Shown piece by piece: positions 1-9,372 of a stretch of DNA of 64,000 bases; position 1 is the stretch's first letter, and every line of letters begins with the position of its first letter. The notes under the pieces were generated by a model that was given only the letters and a program-made list of their open reading frames with translations, was not told where the DNA came from and ran no database searches. The stretch is taken from NCBI RefSeq assembly GCF_038443385.1, contig NZ_CP151726.1, positions 7,812,001-7,876,000 of the forward strand, read 5' to 3'. The stretch is from Stieleria varia. GTDB lineage: Bacteria > Planctomycetota > Planctomycetia > Pirellulales > Pirellulaceae. Made by a program: the position numbers and the translations under genes.

Positions 1-945
1 GCCGGATTTCGACGCAGCCAGTATCTGTTGCCCTGGATGCGTGAGTTCCTCGCGGACTTTGGTCCCTCCATTGCGCTCGGGGCCATGATCGTCGTGGCTT
101 GGACGCTCGGTGACCGAACGACCCTGGACACGCTCAAGGTATCCACCGACGTTGCGGCGTCGGCGACCGATTCGGCAGACTCATCTTGGATGGTCGATCT
201 GTGGGCCGTCCCCAATTGGGTCAAGCTGGCCGCAGCCGGGCCGGCTGTTTTGGCGACCGTCCTCGTGTTCTTGTCGCAAAACATCACCGCGAGGCTGGTC
301 AACAGTCCGCAAAACAAAATCGAAAGCGGGGAATCCTACCACTGGGATTTGGCAGTGGTCGGCTTACTGATCGGCCTGGCATCCTTGTTCGGCTGGCCGT
401 GGATGGTTGCGGCGACCGTCCGCTCCCTAGCCCACCTAAGGGCATTGTCCGAATTCGAGGACGTCACCGCCAACAGCAAAAGCCCCGAGAAGATCATCCA
501 CATGAATGAGAATCGCGTCACCGGGATCGCGATTCACGTTTTGATTGCCGGCACGCTGCTGGTGATGCCCTATTTGGAATATGTGCCGATGGCGACGCTG
601 TACGGAATTTTTTTGTACATGGGCTTCGTTTCGCTCAGGGGCATTCAATTCATCGATCGCCTGGGGCTATGGTTGAAAGATTCGGCACTGTATCCGATCA
701 ATCACTACACTCGACGCGTTCCGACCCGAACCATTCACCTATTCACACTTGTCCAACTGGTGTGCTTGATCGTACTGTGTGTCATCAATGTATTCCCCTC
801 CCAACCCGTCCGGATTCTTTTCCCCATCTTCGTGGCATTGCTGGTCCCCGTTCGAGCAATCATGTCGCGATTCTTTGATGACGACCACTTGGCATTCTTG
901 GATGCCGACGAAGACCCCGATTCCGAAGAATTGCACTGGGTGTGA
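1..945 (+). CDS. SLC4/band 3-like anion (bicarbonate) transporter, C-terminal part
   Basis: The reading frame is open to the first base of the window, so the gene starts upstream and only its last ~314 residues are seen. The protein is strongly hydrophobic and matches the C-terminal half of the HCO3- cotransporter family (band 3/AE, SLC4). Diagnostic stretches are [65 protein letters not shown] followed by IDRL, and [14 protein letters not shown]; each aligns with the same block of eukaryotic anion exchangers. A TTG at 28 and an ATG at 37 are in frame but internal, because the preceding residues also fit the family. It probably exchanges or co-transports bicarbonate or chloride at the inner membrane; substrate and coupling ion cannot be read. 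It overlaps the possible GTG start of the next frame by a few bases. Confidence 0.88.
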   Translation, partial: AGFRRSQYLLPWMREFLADFGPSIALGAMIVVAWTLGDRTTLDTLKVSTDVAASATDSADSSWMVDLWAVPNWVKLAAAGPAVLATVLVFLSQNITARLVNSPQNKIESGESYHWDLAVVGLLIGLASLFGWPWMVAATVRSLAHLRALSEFEDVTANSKSPEKIIHMNENRVTGIAIHVLIAGTLLVMPYLEYVPMATLYGIFLYMGFVSLRGIQFIDRLGLWLKDSALYPINHYTRRVPTRTIHLFTLVQLVCLIVLCVINVFPSQPVRILFPIFVALLVPVRAIMSRFFDDDHLAFLDADEDPDSEELHWV

Positions 946-986
946 CGTTCGCATCCCCTCTGCCACCACTGACGTTCAAACTGATC

Positions 987-1862
987 ATGAAATTCATCAA
1001 GATGCACGGCGCGGGCAACGACTACGTCTACGTCGATTGTTTCTCCCAGCCCGTTCCGGAGAACCTGCCGGAGCTGGCTCGCGACATCTCGCATCGTCAC
1101 TTCGGTGTCGGCGCCGACGGGTTGATTTTGGTTCGACCCAGTGAAGTCGCTGATGCTCGAATGCAGATGTTCAACGCCGACGGATCGGAAAGCGAAATGT
1201 GTGGCAACGGCATCCGCTGTGTCGCCAAATTGGTCCACGATCACGGCATCGCGGTGAAAGATCGACTCAAGATTGAGTCCGGCGCTGGCGTTTTGGACTT
1301 GCAGTTGTCCGTCGGCCAAGATGGCAAAGTCGATCGAGTGACGGTCGACATGGGAGCACCCATCTTGAACGCTCCCGACATCCCCACGACGTTGGCACCA
1401 TCGGGTCCTGTCATCAACGTTCCATTCATGGTGACCCTGCCGACCAACCACCATTTGGGAAACGCGAAGATGACCGTCGAGGCCACATGCGTTTCGATGG
1501 GCAACCCCCACTGTGTCATCTTCGTCGATCGGGCAACCGACGAATTGGTTCTGGAGCTGGGACCATTGATCGAAAACGATGCCAGATTTCCCAGACGGGT
1601 CAACGTGGAGTTTGTGGAGATCATCTCGCCAACGGAAGTCCGCCAGCGAACTTGGGAACGAGGCAGCGGTGAAACATGGGCGTGCGGCACGGGCGCCTCG
1701 GCCGTTTGCGTTGCAGGCGTTTTGACAGGCAAAACCGAGCGACGCATTCTGAACCACTTGCTCGGCGGCGATCTGATCCTGGACTGGGACGCGGAGACGG
1801 AGCACGTGATGATGACGGGCCCTGCCACGGAAGTCTTTCAGGGTGAGTGGGGGATGTCGTGA
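987..1862 (+). CDS. dapF: diaminopimelate epimerase DapF
   Basis: This enzyme interconverts LL- and meso-diaminopimelate, the last epimerisation before meso-DAP is used for lysine or peptidoglycan. The 291-residue protein has the family opening [17 protein letters not shown] and both catalytic cysteines: C72 in MCGNGIRC and C233 in ACGTGAS. The start at 987 is chosen over the upstream GTG at 942 because homologues begin at MKF(I/T)KMHG. The stop overlaps the likely GTG start of xseA, so the two are translationally coupled. It is relevant to the debate on planctomycete peptidoglycan, although DapF is also needed for lysine. Confidence 0.96.
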   Translation: MKFIKMHGAGNDYVYVDCFSQPVPENLPELARDISHRHFGVGADGLILVRPSEVADARMQMFNADGSESEMCGNGIRCVAKLVHDHGIAVKDRLKIESGAGVLDLQLSVGQDGKVDRVTVDMGAPILNAPDIPTTLAPSGPVINVPFMVTLPTNHHLGNAKMTVEATCVSMGNPHCVIFVDRATDELVLELGPLIENDARFPRRVNVEFVEIISPTEVRQRTWERGSGETWACGTGASAVCVAGVLTGKTERRILNHLLGGDLILDWDAETEHVMMTGPATEVFQGEWGMS

Positions 1863-3058
1863 GTGATGCATCGGGGCGCGCCGTCTCCGTCTCCGAGCTG
1901 ACCGGACACATCAAAGCCGTCATGGAGGCGACGTTTCCTCCGTTGTGGGTGGCGGGGGAAGCGACCGATGTGGCCAAACCTCGTAGCGGCCACATCTACT
2001 TCACGCTCAAAGACGACGATGCACAGATCCGCGCCGTGATCTGGCGCGGTGTCGCCACCCGATTGCCGTTCGACATCGAGAACGGTCAAGCCATCCTGTG
2101 CTACGGCCAGTTGGAAGTCTATTCCGTACGCGGCACTTACCAGCTGGTCGTTCGCAAAGCGCAGCCTCAAGGCATCGGTACGCTGCAGCAAGCTTTTTTG
2201 AAACTGCAGAACAAGCTCAACGCGGAAGGACTGTTCGACGCGGACCGCAAGAAACCATTGCCCTCGCACCCGAAACGCATCGCCCTGGTGACCAGCCCCA
2301 GCGGCGCAGCCGTGCATGACTTTTTGGTGGCCGCCCAGAATCGCTGGGTGGACGCCGAGATCCTTGTGATCCCGGCACAAGTCCAAGGCAACACGGCGGC
2401 CAAGACGATCGTCCGAGCCATCGCGGCGGCGCAGCGTCTCAGGCCGGCACCGGATGTCGTGGTGGTCACACGCGGCGGCGGAAGTCTGGAGGATCTGTGG
2501 TGCTTTAACGAAGAGCCCGTGGTCCGCGCGGTTGCCCAATGTACGATCCCGACGGTCTCCGCGATCGGGCACGAAGTCGACATCACGCTTTGCGACCTCG
2601 CTGCCGACCTGCGAGCGTTGACGCCCACCGACGCGGCAACTCGCGTGTTTCCCGACAAATCGTCATTGCGTCGCCGCGTCGACGATCTCGGGCAACGACT
2701 GCATCGTTCGATTCGACAGTCGATCGCGCAGCGTCAAATGCAACTGCACGCACTGTCGTCGCGGCCGATCATTCGCAAACCGCTGGAAATCATCCACCTG
2801 CGTTCGCGTCACCTCGACGAGTTGGATCAACGAGCCCTGCGAGCCATGACGTCTTGCATGCAACGCAGCGAGGCGAAACTGGCTACCGTCGCGGCCAGCC
2901 TCTCTGGACTCTCGCCCCTGGACACGCTCAGTCGTGGCTACAGCGTCACGGTGGACGAGCAAGGACGTGCGATCACCGATGCTCAGGTGGTGCAATCCGG
3001 CGACGTCATCACCACACGTTTGCACCAAGGATCCGTCCGTTCTCGCGTGCTGGATTGA
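1847..3058 (+). CDS. xseA: exodeoxyribonuclease VII large subunit XseA
   Basis: This is the catalytic large subunit of exonuclease VII, which degrades single-stranded DNA to oligonucleotides in repair. The protein is about 400 residues. An N-terminal OB-fold ([20 protein letters not shown], then [17 protein letters not shown]) is followed by the catalytic domain with [36 protein letters not shown] near residue 208 and the C-terminal LSRGYSVT block. Two GTG starts are possible: 1847, or 1859, which overlaps the dapF stop as GTGA. The small subunit gene xseB is not seen directly downstream. Confidence 0.95.
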   Translation: MGDVVSDASGRAVSVSELTGHIKAVMEATFPPLWVAGEATDVAKPRSGHIYFTLKDDDAQIRAVIWRGVATRLPFDIENGQAILCYGQLEVYSVRGTYQLVVRKAQPQGIGTLQQAFLKLQNKLNAEGLFDADRKKPLPSHPKRIALVTSPSGAAVHDFLVAAQNRWVDAEILVIPAQVQGNTAAKTIVRAIAAAQRLRPAPDVVVVTRGGGSLEDLWCFNEEPVVRAVAQCTIPTVSAIGHEVDITLCDLAADLRALTPTDAATRVFPDKSSLRRRVDDLGQRLHRSIRQSIAQRQMQLHALSSRPIIRKPLEIIHLRSRHLDELDQRALRAMTSCMQRSEAKLATVAASLSGLSPLDTLSRGYSVTVDEQGRAITDAQVVQSGDVITTRLHQGSVRSRVLD

Positions 3059-3154
3059 TCGACGAATGAACTTTTGGGCATCGCATTTTGTCATTTTTGC
3101 CGATCAAGTTCCGCGTTGTCCCGAAACGCTGAGCGTCTGAAAATATTTCAAATC

Positions 3155-3202
3155 GTGTTTCACGCAACGCGACACGTGTTAACCGGCTGTGTTTCACGCA
3201 AC
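3155..3202. repeat. Two 14-bp direct repeats in the xseA-3343 gap
   Basis: GTGTTTCACGCAAC occurs at 3155-3168 and again at 3189-3202, 34 bp apart, in the 284-bp gap after xseA. The spacing of about three helical turns would suit a regulator binding two sites, but no partner is known. Nothing else is recognised in this gap. Confidence 0.45.
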
Positions 3203-3342
3203 ATGCGTATCGTCTCGGCACCGATCTTGCACTGAGTTGCTCTCACGAGCTAATGAGACGACGGGGCAGTCGCGCCGTCGTCATTGATTCGGCTCCACGA
3301 ATGCCCTCTATCGTACTTGCTTGCCCAAGGTTGGATATTGCC

Positions 3343-4368
3343 ATGAACTCTCCACATCCACGTCATCTGCCCCGTAGGGGATCGTTGACCCGTTGGAAAA
3401 CTCTGCACAGCAGGCTGGTCAGCGCCGTTGGCGTTTCGGCATTGCTTGTTTCCTGTGGCGTGATCGGATCAGCCTCCTCCGCGTGCGGGCAATCGTACGG
3501 CGGGCAATCGTACGGGCAATCGTACGGGCAATCGTACGGGCAATCGTACGGGCAATCATTGAGCCAGCCTCAAACACGATTACGACCATTAGGTGCACCC
3601 AGCGCAGTGGATCAGTATCGAACGTCATCAGCGCAAAGGACATCACCGGACGCTGCGTCTGGAATCATGCGAACCGCTAGCACTTCAGGGGATGCGCCGA
3701 CGATTCGCCGTACAGTGTGGATGCAGAACACCATGCCGGAGGCAGGCGGGTTCGGTCTACCGGCAGAGTTGCCAATGCCACCTGCAAGCAATGCTCCGAT
3801 GAACAGTCCGCCGATGACCAGTGCGCCGATGAACAGTCCGCCGATCAATTCCGCTCCTCGTGGATTACCCTCACCCAATTCGGTCGCTCCCAATTCCTTC
3901 CCCAGCAACGCAGCGCAGGTTGGCATCTCCGGGCCAAACAACTCGACGATTGTCAGCCCGAGTGACATGACGCAAATTCCGCAGCCTCAGTTGGGCGGCT
4001 TTGCGACGGCCAGCAATTGCAATCTTGTGACGGGGCCGAGTTCCTACTCCGCAGCCAGTGGCATCGGATACGGTTGTGGCCAAGTCATGCCCACCGGCTA
4101 CTATGCTCAACCCGTCCAGTACGTCGCGCCTCCGGCACAGATCGCCGCTCCCGCTGTGATGCCACCGGTGGGAGCACCGATTTCACAATACCAAACCGGC
4201 ACGGGTGGCTGTCTGTCAAATCCTACAACCGGAGCCCCTGCGCCGTCGCTGTTCACCTTGGGGCAAGAAAGATTTCCGGTCCAAGTCGGGCAAGGCCTGT
4301 GGGGACAACCCGTTGCCTACGTTCCAGGCCAAGGCCTGCGAAACTGGATTCGCTACATGTTCCCTTGA
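3343..4368 (+). CDS. Secreted Gln/Pro/Ser-rich low-complexity protein
   Basis: I do not recognise a family. Translation from ATG 3343 gives about 341 residues; two earlier in-frame ATGs (3253, 3301) are possible, but 3343 puts a basic stretch and a hydrophobic signal sequence (VSAVGVSALLVSCGVIGSAS) near the N-terminus. The mature part begins with a (G)QSY repeat, followed by Asn/Pro/Met-rich segments (repeated APMNSPPM units) and a C-terminus with GQGLWGQPVAYVPGQGLRNW. The composition suggests an extracellular or envelope structural protein without enzymatic motifs. The GQSY repeat is a 12-bp tandem repeat in DNA and could vary in copy number. Confidence 0.7.
   Translation: MNSPHPRHLPRRGSLTRWKTLHSRLVSAVGVSALLVSCGVIGSASSACGQSYGGQSYGQSYGQSYGQSYGQSLSQPQTRLRPLGAPSAVDQYRTSSAQRTSPDAASGIMRTASTSGDAPTIRRTVWMQNTMPEAGGFGLPAELPMPPASNAPMNSPPMTSAPMNSPPINSAPRGLPSPNSVAPNSFPSNAAQVGISGPNNSTIVSPSDMTQIPQPQLGGFATASNCNLVTGPSSYSAASGIGYGCGQVMPTGYYAQPVQYVAPPAQIAAPAVMPPVGAPISQYQTGTGGCLSNPTTGAPAPSLFTLGQERFPVQVGQGLWGQPVAYVPGQGLRNWIRYMFP
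3487..3560 (+). repeat. 12-bp tandem repeat coding GQSY
   Basis: The unit GGGCAATCGTAC is repeated five to six times with one 3-bp interruption inside the secreted-protein gene. It encodes GQSY repeats and stays in frame whatever the copy number, so slippage would change length without a frameshift. Confidence 0.85.
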
Positions 4369-4387
4369 TCGCATCTTTGATCACTCG

Positions 4388-4445
4388 CGATGTCGATTTT
4401 TGCGATGTCGATTTTTGCGACGGGAATTCTGGTGAGTCCCATTAC
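4388..4445. repeat. 15-bp tandem duplication and half palindrome
   Basis: CGATGTCGATTTTTG is present twice in tandem (4388-4402, 4403-4417). It is followed at 4422-4445 by a half copy of the GGGAATTCTGGCGAATCCCA motif that forms a full hairpin at 53800-53856. It lies between the convergent genes ending at 4368 and 4475. Confidence 0.6.
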
Positions 4446-4474
4446 CTTGAGTAGCAAGACCGCGGGTAGTTTTT

Positions 4475-4831
4475 CTAGCCGTCTCGACGGCGGAAAGCAC
4501 GGGCGAACGCCGAGACGGTGATCAGCAAGCCTGCTGCCGGTATCGCTGCAATCGCAAGCCGAGGGTTGGCAGCGATCACAATCAATGCGACAACGCCTAT
4601 CATGGCCGCTCCTGCAGGCAGCCATTGCGAGGGGCGACGAAGCGACGGCCACGCTAAGAACAATGCGAACATCACGATCCCCACTCGTCCCAACCCCGCT
4701 GCAGCAAAGCCCGCGCTGTTGCCTGAACCAAACAGGTACGCCATCAAGGCACCCACGAGCATCAAGATTGAAAATCCCAACGCCAACAGGCGACGGGGAT
4801 CGGCATCAAAAGCGGTGGGTGGTTTCGCCAT
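4475..4831 (-). CDS. Small four-helix membrane protein
   Basis: This 118-residue protein has about four hydrophobic segments (for example LLALGFSILMLVGALMAYLF and AAMIGVVALIVIAANPRLA) and a basic C-terminal tail ending FARAFRRRDG. No conserved catalytic residues or family are recognised. It sits alone on the minus strand, convergent with the secreted low-complexity gene and divergent from the sulfatase at 4942. The pattern of hydrophobic and charged residues makes it a believable inner-membrane protein of unknown role. Confidence 0.65.
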   Translation of the reverse strand: MAKPPTAFDADPRRLLALGFSILMLVGALMAYLFGSGNSAGFAAAGLGRVGIVMFALFLAWPSLRRPSQWLPAGAAMIGVVALIVIAANPRLAIAAIPAAGLLITVSAFARAFRRRDG

Positions 4832-4941
4832 GTCGTGTGGGGTGTTCTTGTTCGTGGTGACTGCTGTGGGTTCGCAGACGTATTAGACTAGTCTCTCCAA
4901 CGCTTTCGACCGATCCCCCACTCTTGTCTTGATGCACCGAC

Positions 4942-6408
4942 ATGCCCCCCCGTTTCACGATGCTGCTGTCACTTTTTGCCGTAATTTCGATCGCGACGAA
5001 AACCTTGGCGGACGATTCTCCGTCTGTGGGTCGACCGAACATCGTGTTTCTATTGAGCGATGACCAGTGTACCTACTCGGTCGGATGTTATGGCAATCCC
5101 GATGTTCAAACGCCACACATGGACCGCTTGGCTGCCGATGGCATCGTGTTCGATCGACACTACGTCACGACCGCGATCTGCATGGCCAGTCGTGCCACGA
5201 TCATGACCGGCAAATACGAATACAAAACCGGGTGCAACTTTGAACACGGTGCCTTGATGCAACCATTGTGGAACGACAGCTATCCGATGTTGCTGCGCAA
5301 GGCAGGCTATGTGACAGCGATGGCCGGCAAGATCGGTTTGGAGGTGACTCAGACGCCGGGAAAAAAAGGCGAGCTACCCGAAGACGATTTCGATGCGTGG
5401 GGCGCCGGTCCGGGACAAACCAGCTACAAAACCGCCCAGAACAAATCGATGCAGAAATACGCCGAGCAATACCCACATAGCACGCTGTCCTACGCCGCGT
5501 TCGCGGACGACTTCATCGCGTCTGCCGCAAACGGCGACAAGCCATTCTGTCTCTCGATCAGCTTCAAAGCGCCCCATCAGCCCGAGACGCCTGACGAACG
5601 CTTTGATCACGTCTACCAAAACAAGACCTTCACCAAACCAGCAAACTTTGGTCGCGAATTCGGACAACATTTCTCACTGCAAAGCCAGCAAGGGCGTCAG
5701 TTCGAGCGTTTTCATTCCTGGCACTACAGCGACCAGTACGATCAAGTCATGCGGAGATACCATCAGCAGGTGTACGCGGTGGACGTCGCCTTGGGAAAGA
5801 TCCGCCAGTCATTGGTCGATCACGGCGTCGACAAAAACACGATCGTGATCTTCACCTCCGACAACGGTTTCTTGTGTGGCTCGCACGGCTACGGCAGCAA
5901 AGTGTTGCCGTACGAAGAAAGCTCCCGCGTGCCGTTGATGATCTACGACCCTCGGCATCCCAACAGTGGCAAGGGAATCCGGTGTAAAGAATTGACCGGC
6001 AACATCGATTTCCTGCCGACGATTCTTTCGCTCGCCGGCGTGGAGTTGCCCAAGGACATCGACGGACGTTCGCTGACGATGCTCTACGATGAACCGGAGA
6101 CGCCGATCCACAAGTCACTGGCGTTGATCAATGTTTGGGGACCGAAGAAAGTGCACAGCCTGTCCGTTGTCACTCGTGACTGGAAGTACATTCGCTGGCC
6201 TTACGCGGCTGGCGAATTCAAAGCGACGGACGAACTGTACCACATCGCCGCCGACCCGATGGAGCTACAAAACATGATCGATTCGGCGGCATCCGCCGCG
6301 CAGTTGACGCACATGAGGGCGATTTATGATTCCGCCGTCGCCAAGTGGAAAGCCGACGCGGTTCCGTTTCATGGCTACCAACCCTTCGGCGAAATCTTTT
6401 CACGCTAG
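4942..6408 (+). CDS. Secreted type I sulfatase (formylglycine-dependent)
   Basis: A 488-residue arylsulfatase-family protein with a cleavable signal (MLLSLFAVISIATKTLA). Metal-binding residues are seen in NIVFLLSDDQ (D40, D41) and in IVIFTSDNG. The active-site motif is C80-M-A-S-R followed by ATIMTGKY; C80 would be converted to formylglycine, with Ala in place of the commoner Pro. Planctomycete sulfatases of this type desulfate algal polysaccharides, but the substrate cannot be assigned. It is monocistronic. A divergent start with the small membrane gene leaves about 110 bp for control. Confidence 0.93.
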   Translation: MPPRFTMLLSLFAVISIATKTLADDSPSVGRPNIVFLLSDDQCTYSVGCYGNPDVQTPHMDRLAADGIVFDRHYVTTAICMASRATIMTGKYEYKTGCNFEHGALMQPLWNDSYPMLLRKAGYVTAMAGKIGLEVTQTPGKKGELPEDDFDAWGAGPGQTSYKTAQNKSMQKYAEQYPHSTLSYAAFADDFIASAANGDKPFCLSISFKAPHQPETPDERFDHVYQNKTFTKPANFGREFGQHFSLQSQQGRQFERFHSWHYSDQYDQVMRRYHQQVYAVDVALGKIRQSLVDHGVDKNTIVIFTSDNGFLCGSHGYGSKVLPYEESSRVPLMIYDPRHPNSGKGIRCKELTGNIDFLPTILSLAGVELPKDIDGRSLTMLYDEPETPIHKSLALINVWGPKKVHSLSVVTRDWKYIRWPYAAGEFKATDELYHIAADPMELQNMIDSAASAAQLTHMRAIYDSAVAKWKADAVPFHGYQPFGEIFSR

Positions 6409-6413
6409 CGCTT

Positions 6414-6541
6414 GACCGACTCGTTTAACGACAAGCCGCAGGCGATCGCGTGTCATGCAATAGGACACGAGGTCGCCTGCGGCTTGTCGTTAAACGATGG
6501 GTGACGAGGTCGCCTGCGGCTTGTCGTTAAACGAGTTGGTC
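6414..6541. repeat. Palindromic element with ~32-bp terminal inverted repeats
   Basis: The left arm (6414-6445, including CGTTTAACGACAAGCCGCAG) recurs in reverse complement at 6471-6496 and again at 6509-6541. The outer arms differ at only a few positions. The two right-hand copies share the prefix GACGAGGTCGCCTGCGG or ACACGAGG. It fills the gap between the sulfatase and the convergent permease gene. It has no coding capacity and resembles a small MITE or a bacterial interspersed palindrome; it could also act as a bidirectional terminator. Confidence 0.75.
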
Positions 6542-6550
6542 GCGTGTAAC

Positions 6551-8206
6551 TTAGTGCTCCGTATCGACCAACTCGTTCAACGGTGGGGCGACTTTTCCCC
6601 ATGCCAACAGCGTCACGGCGGTCACCGCGTAGGCGGCGGCGAACTCGAACACTTTGGCGCGATGTTCAATTGGCAACACGAGGTGCTCCCATTGTTGTGG
6701 CCCGAATGGTAGGAACATTTGATTGCCGTCCAGAGGCGAATGAATCAGCCCCAGCAACGTCAAACCCGCGCAGGCTGCCAACACTGCTGCGGACACGCCC
6801 AGTCGACGATCGATGGCTGCCGCCAAAGCCCAAGCCCAAAACAGACTGACCAGGATGAAACCGTTGCTGAGCATCGTGGTCGTGTGATAAGTGTCTTGCA
6901 GCACGGGAGAGAACGACTGGACCGTCATGCCGGCGTCACGCACCGCGTCCTCATTGATCACTTGATTGGTCAGGATCAACGCGAGGTAGGCCAACGCGGG
7001 CAAACAAGCAAAGGCGACCGCCGCGTAATGTCGTCGCGGTGTCGCAAAGAAACTTTGTGCGGTGATCTCCAAACCGACGAAGACAAGAATCGGCATCACG
7101 ACCGGCTTAGGGATCAACGCGTTGATCCACGCGAAGTAGCCGATCAGTCCGGCCGAACCGATTAGCAACGCGGTGCCCAGAGTGTATCCCGCACGTCCCC
7201 CCATCGCCTTGTATGCCGGATGACCGATGTAAGGCGTCGTTTGGATCACGCCGCCCGATAGCCCCGCGATCAATGTCGCAACGGCTTCCACACCGATCAC
7301 CGTTCGCGTGTCATAGTCGTCACCCGCCGCCGCCGCGCTCTCGGTGCAATCGATCCCGCCGACGACGGTGGCAATGGCAAAGGGCAAGGCGATGGGAAAG
7401 TACGGCAGGGCATCATCGAGCGACGCGACCCAGGCAAAGTTCCAGCTTTCCAACCATCGCGTCGGAAACCATTGAATGGTGGGCACCTCGGGAAAGTGAT
7501 ACCCGGGCACTCCCGCACCACACATTAGATAATACGCCAGTCCTGCGATCAGCAACGCGCCCAGCGTGCCGGGCATATTCCCGGGCAACGGGACCCGGGC
7601 GATCAATGTGGTCAAGACGATCACCAGTGCGAGCAACCCAGGCAACGGATGGGCAAAGATCTCGCTGAGTGGCAAGTAGCTGATCAACACCAACGCGATC
7701 GCGGCGAGTGATCCGAGAAGTCCGGCGCGGGGCACGACGCGCCGAACCCATTGCGTCATCGGCGCCATGACGAGCTTGACGCAGCCGCTGAGCACCGTGC
7801 ACCAGATCCCGATGTGCCACGCCCGATAGGCGGCCGCCGTCGGATCCAGTTCCATCACATTGACACCGTGCGCGTAGGCCGGCCCCAAAATCAGCAGCGT
7901 GACACCAAAGACCGACGGCGTATCGAGCCCCAGCGGCATCGCAGTGACGTCAGAACGTCCGGTACGCCGCGAGAGCCGAAAGGCAAAGTAAACGAATGCC
8001 AAGTCGCCGATCAGGACCCCCAACGCCGTGCCCGGCACCATCGCAGAAACGATGAAATCACCCGGAAAACCGAATTTCAAGCTGAGCAACAAGAACAGCA
8101 GAAACAGACCCGTCAGGTTGTCCAGCATCAGGCCAAAGAAAGCATTGACGTCGCCCTTCCGCAGCCAGTCGTAACGGGAGCCGCACAGCGGTTTTGAATC
8201 ATTCAA
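6551..8206 (-). CDS. NCS2-like (xanthine/uracil/ascorbate type) permease
   Basis: The 551-residue protein is polytopic, with about 12-14 hydrophobic segments. The N-terminal FFGLMLDNLTGLFLLFLLLS, the block SDVTAMPLGLDTPSVFGVT and the later GGVIQTTPYIGHPAYKAMGG resemble the repeated half-helices of nucleobase/ascorbate transporters. I assign the NCS2 superfamily with moderate confidence; the substrate is open. It is a single gene that converges on the sulfatase across the palindromic element. Confidence 0.7.
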   Translation of the reverse strand: MNDSKPLCGSRYDWLRKGDVNAFFGLMLDNLTGLFLLFLLLSLKFGFPGDFIVSAMVPGTALGVLIGDLAFVYFAFRLSRRTGRSDVTAMPLGLDTPSVFGVTLLILGPAYAHGVNVMELDPTAAAYRAWHIGIWCTVLSGCVKLVMAPMTQWVRRVVPRAGLLGSLAAIALVLISYLPLSEIFAHPLPGLLALVIVLTTLIARVPLPGNMPGTLGALLIAGLAYYLMCGAGVPGYHFPEVPTIQWFPTRWLESWNFAWVASLDDALPYFPIALPFAIATVVGGIDCTESAAAAGDDYDTRTVIGVEAVATLIAGLSGGVIQTTPYIGHPAYKAMGGRAGYTLGTALLIGSAGLIGYFAWINALIPKPVVMPILVFVGLEITAQSFFATPRRHYAAVAFACLPALAYLALILTNQVINEDAVRDAGMTVQSFSPVLQDTYHTTTMLSNGFILVSLFWAWALAAAIDRRLGVSAAVLAACAGLTLLGLIHSPLDGNQMFLPFGPQQWEHLVLPIEHRAKVFEFAAAYAVTAVTLLAWGKVAPPLNELVDTEH

Positions 8207-8562
8207 CGGATCTGGCTCTCTGTATGGGGACGACGGACAACGTCAATGATGACGCGTTTATTTCTCAACGGGGCATCGCATCGCCGGGGGATCAAGATCT
8301 TGATGCAATCATCATCTGCTCGGAAATCACTCGGCGATCGCGAATTTAATGGTGTAAAATCGGTTTCACCAGACACCCCCGATTTGGGTTGTTCGCTTGG
8401 AATGCCAAAAATCGCTTTGACGAATGGCCCGAGTTACGTGACAATACGTATCAGTGAGCCCAATAATGGTTTTCTTGGCGGGATTTTCTTCCCGTCCACG
8501 CATGGTTGGTTGTTCACTGATCCCTTATTCAAACTCTATTTCTTTCATCACCGGCCCATCCG
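8207..8562. other. Intergenic region without a supported gene
   Basis: This 356-bp divergent spacer between the permease and the sigma-factor gene must carry both promoters. It is AT-richer than its surroundings near 8400-8560. An open frame across it (8246-8566) gives an uncharacteristic composition and is not supported. No clear promoter box or riboswitch was recognised. Confidence 0.5.
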
Positions 8563-9204
8563 ATGACCCATTCAACCGCCTTGGATCATTCCATTGATGA
8601 CGTTTCGTCGGAGATCGGCGACGAAGAGTTGTTGTGCCAGTACCGCGAAACGGGCGATCGCAAGCTGTTTGAGCAGTTGATGCGTCGTTACCAGCGCGAG
8701 GTCTACAGCTACTTGCGCCGCTACATCGGCAACACCGAGATGGCGGAAGACGCGTTTCAGGGGACTTTCTTGCAGGTTCACCTGAAATGCCGCCAATTCG
8801 ATTCGTCACGCCGATTTCGGCCCTGGATGTACGCGATTGCCACCAATCAGGCCATCGACGTTCAACGTCGAAACAAGCGGCACCGTATGGTCAGCTTGGA
8901 TCGCACGCCCAATGACGCCGAAGGGCGCAATGTGAGTTGGTCGGAAAAACTGGTCGGCGGCACCCCCGATCCATTGGCGGTGGCCTCCCAACAGGAAAAC
9001 GGCCGCTGGATCAGCGAGGCGGTGGAGACCCTGGGCGAGTCGATGCAGCAGGTCATCCACCTGGTCTATTACCAGGGACTCAAGTATCGCGAAGCCGCCG
9101 AAGCGCTCGGCATCCCGGTCGGAACGGTCAAAAGCCGTTTGCACGCGGCGGTCCAACGCTTGGGGCTGATTTGGGACGAAACCCACGAATCCGCCGCCGA
9201 GTGA
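8563..9204 (+). CDS. ECF-type RNA polymerase sigma factor
   Basis: 213 residues with the two ECF domains. Region 2 runs from about residue 38 (KLFEQLMRRYQREVYSYLRR, then AEDAFQGTFLQVH and FRPWMYAIATNQAIDVQRR), with the RPWMYAIATN core-binding helix typical of the planctomycete ECF groups. Region 4 is near residues 160-200 (VIHLVYYQGLKYREAAEALG, then IPVGTVKSRLHAAVQRL). A linker of about 45 residues separates them. The next gene encodes a membrane protein with the arrangement of an anti-sigma factor. Confidence 0.92.
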   Translation: MTHSTALDHSIDDVSSEIGDEELLCQYRETGDRKLFEQLMRRYQREVYSYLRRYIGNTEMAEDAFQGTFLQVHLKCRQFDSSRRFRPWMYAIATNQAIDVQRRNKRHRMVSLDRTPNDAEGRNVSWSEKLVGGTPDPLAVASQQENGRWISEAVETLGESMQQVIHLVYYQGLKYREAAEALGIPVGTVKSRLHAAVQRLGLIWDETHESAAE

Positions 9205-9372
9205 TCGCGTCCTGGATTCCCGCAACCTGGTTGGTAGCGTTGAAATATACTGACCGGCGGCGAACTGTCTCGAGACCAGCCTCGTATCAAAACCAGGACT
9301 TAGGTGTGTGAGACGTCCGAGGCCGCTGAAAACGTTTTTTGGCAGACGTCTTGGTTCGATTTTGACGTGGCG

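Noticed and set aside
735..1871. Long open frame (378 codons) on the minus strand opposite dapF
   Set aside because: It is antisense to a clear dapF gene, is rich in His/Gln/Asp as expected for a shadow frame, and matches no family.
8246..8566. 106-codon frame before the first ECF sigma gene
   Set aside because: No ribosome-binding site, no recognisable composition or motif, and it overlaps the sigma-gene start.
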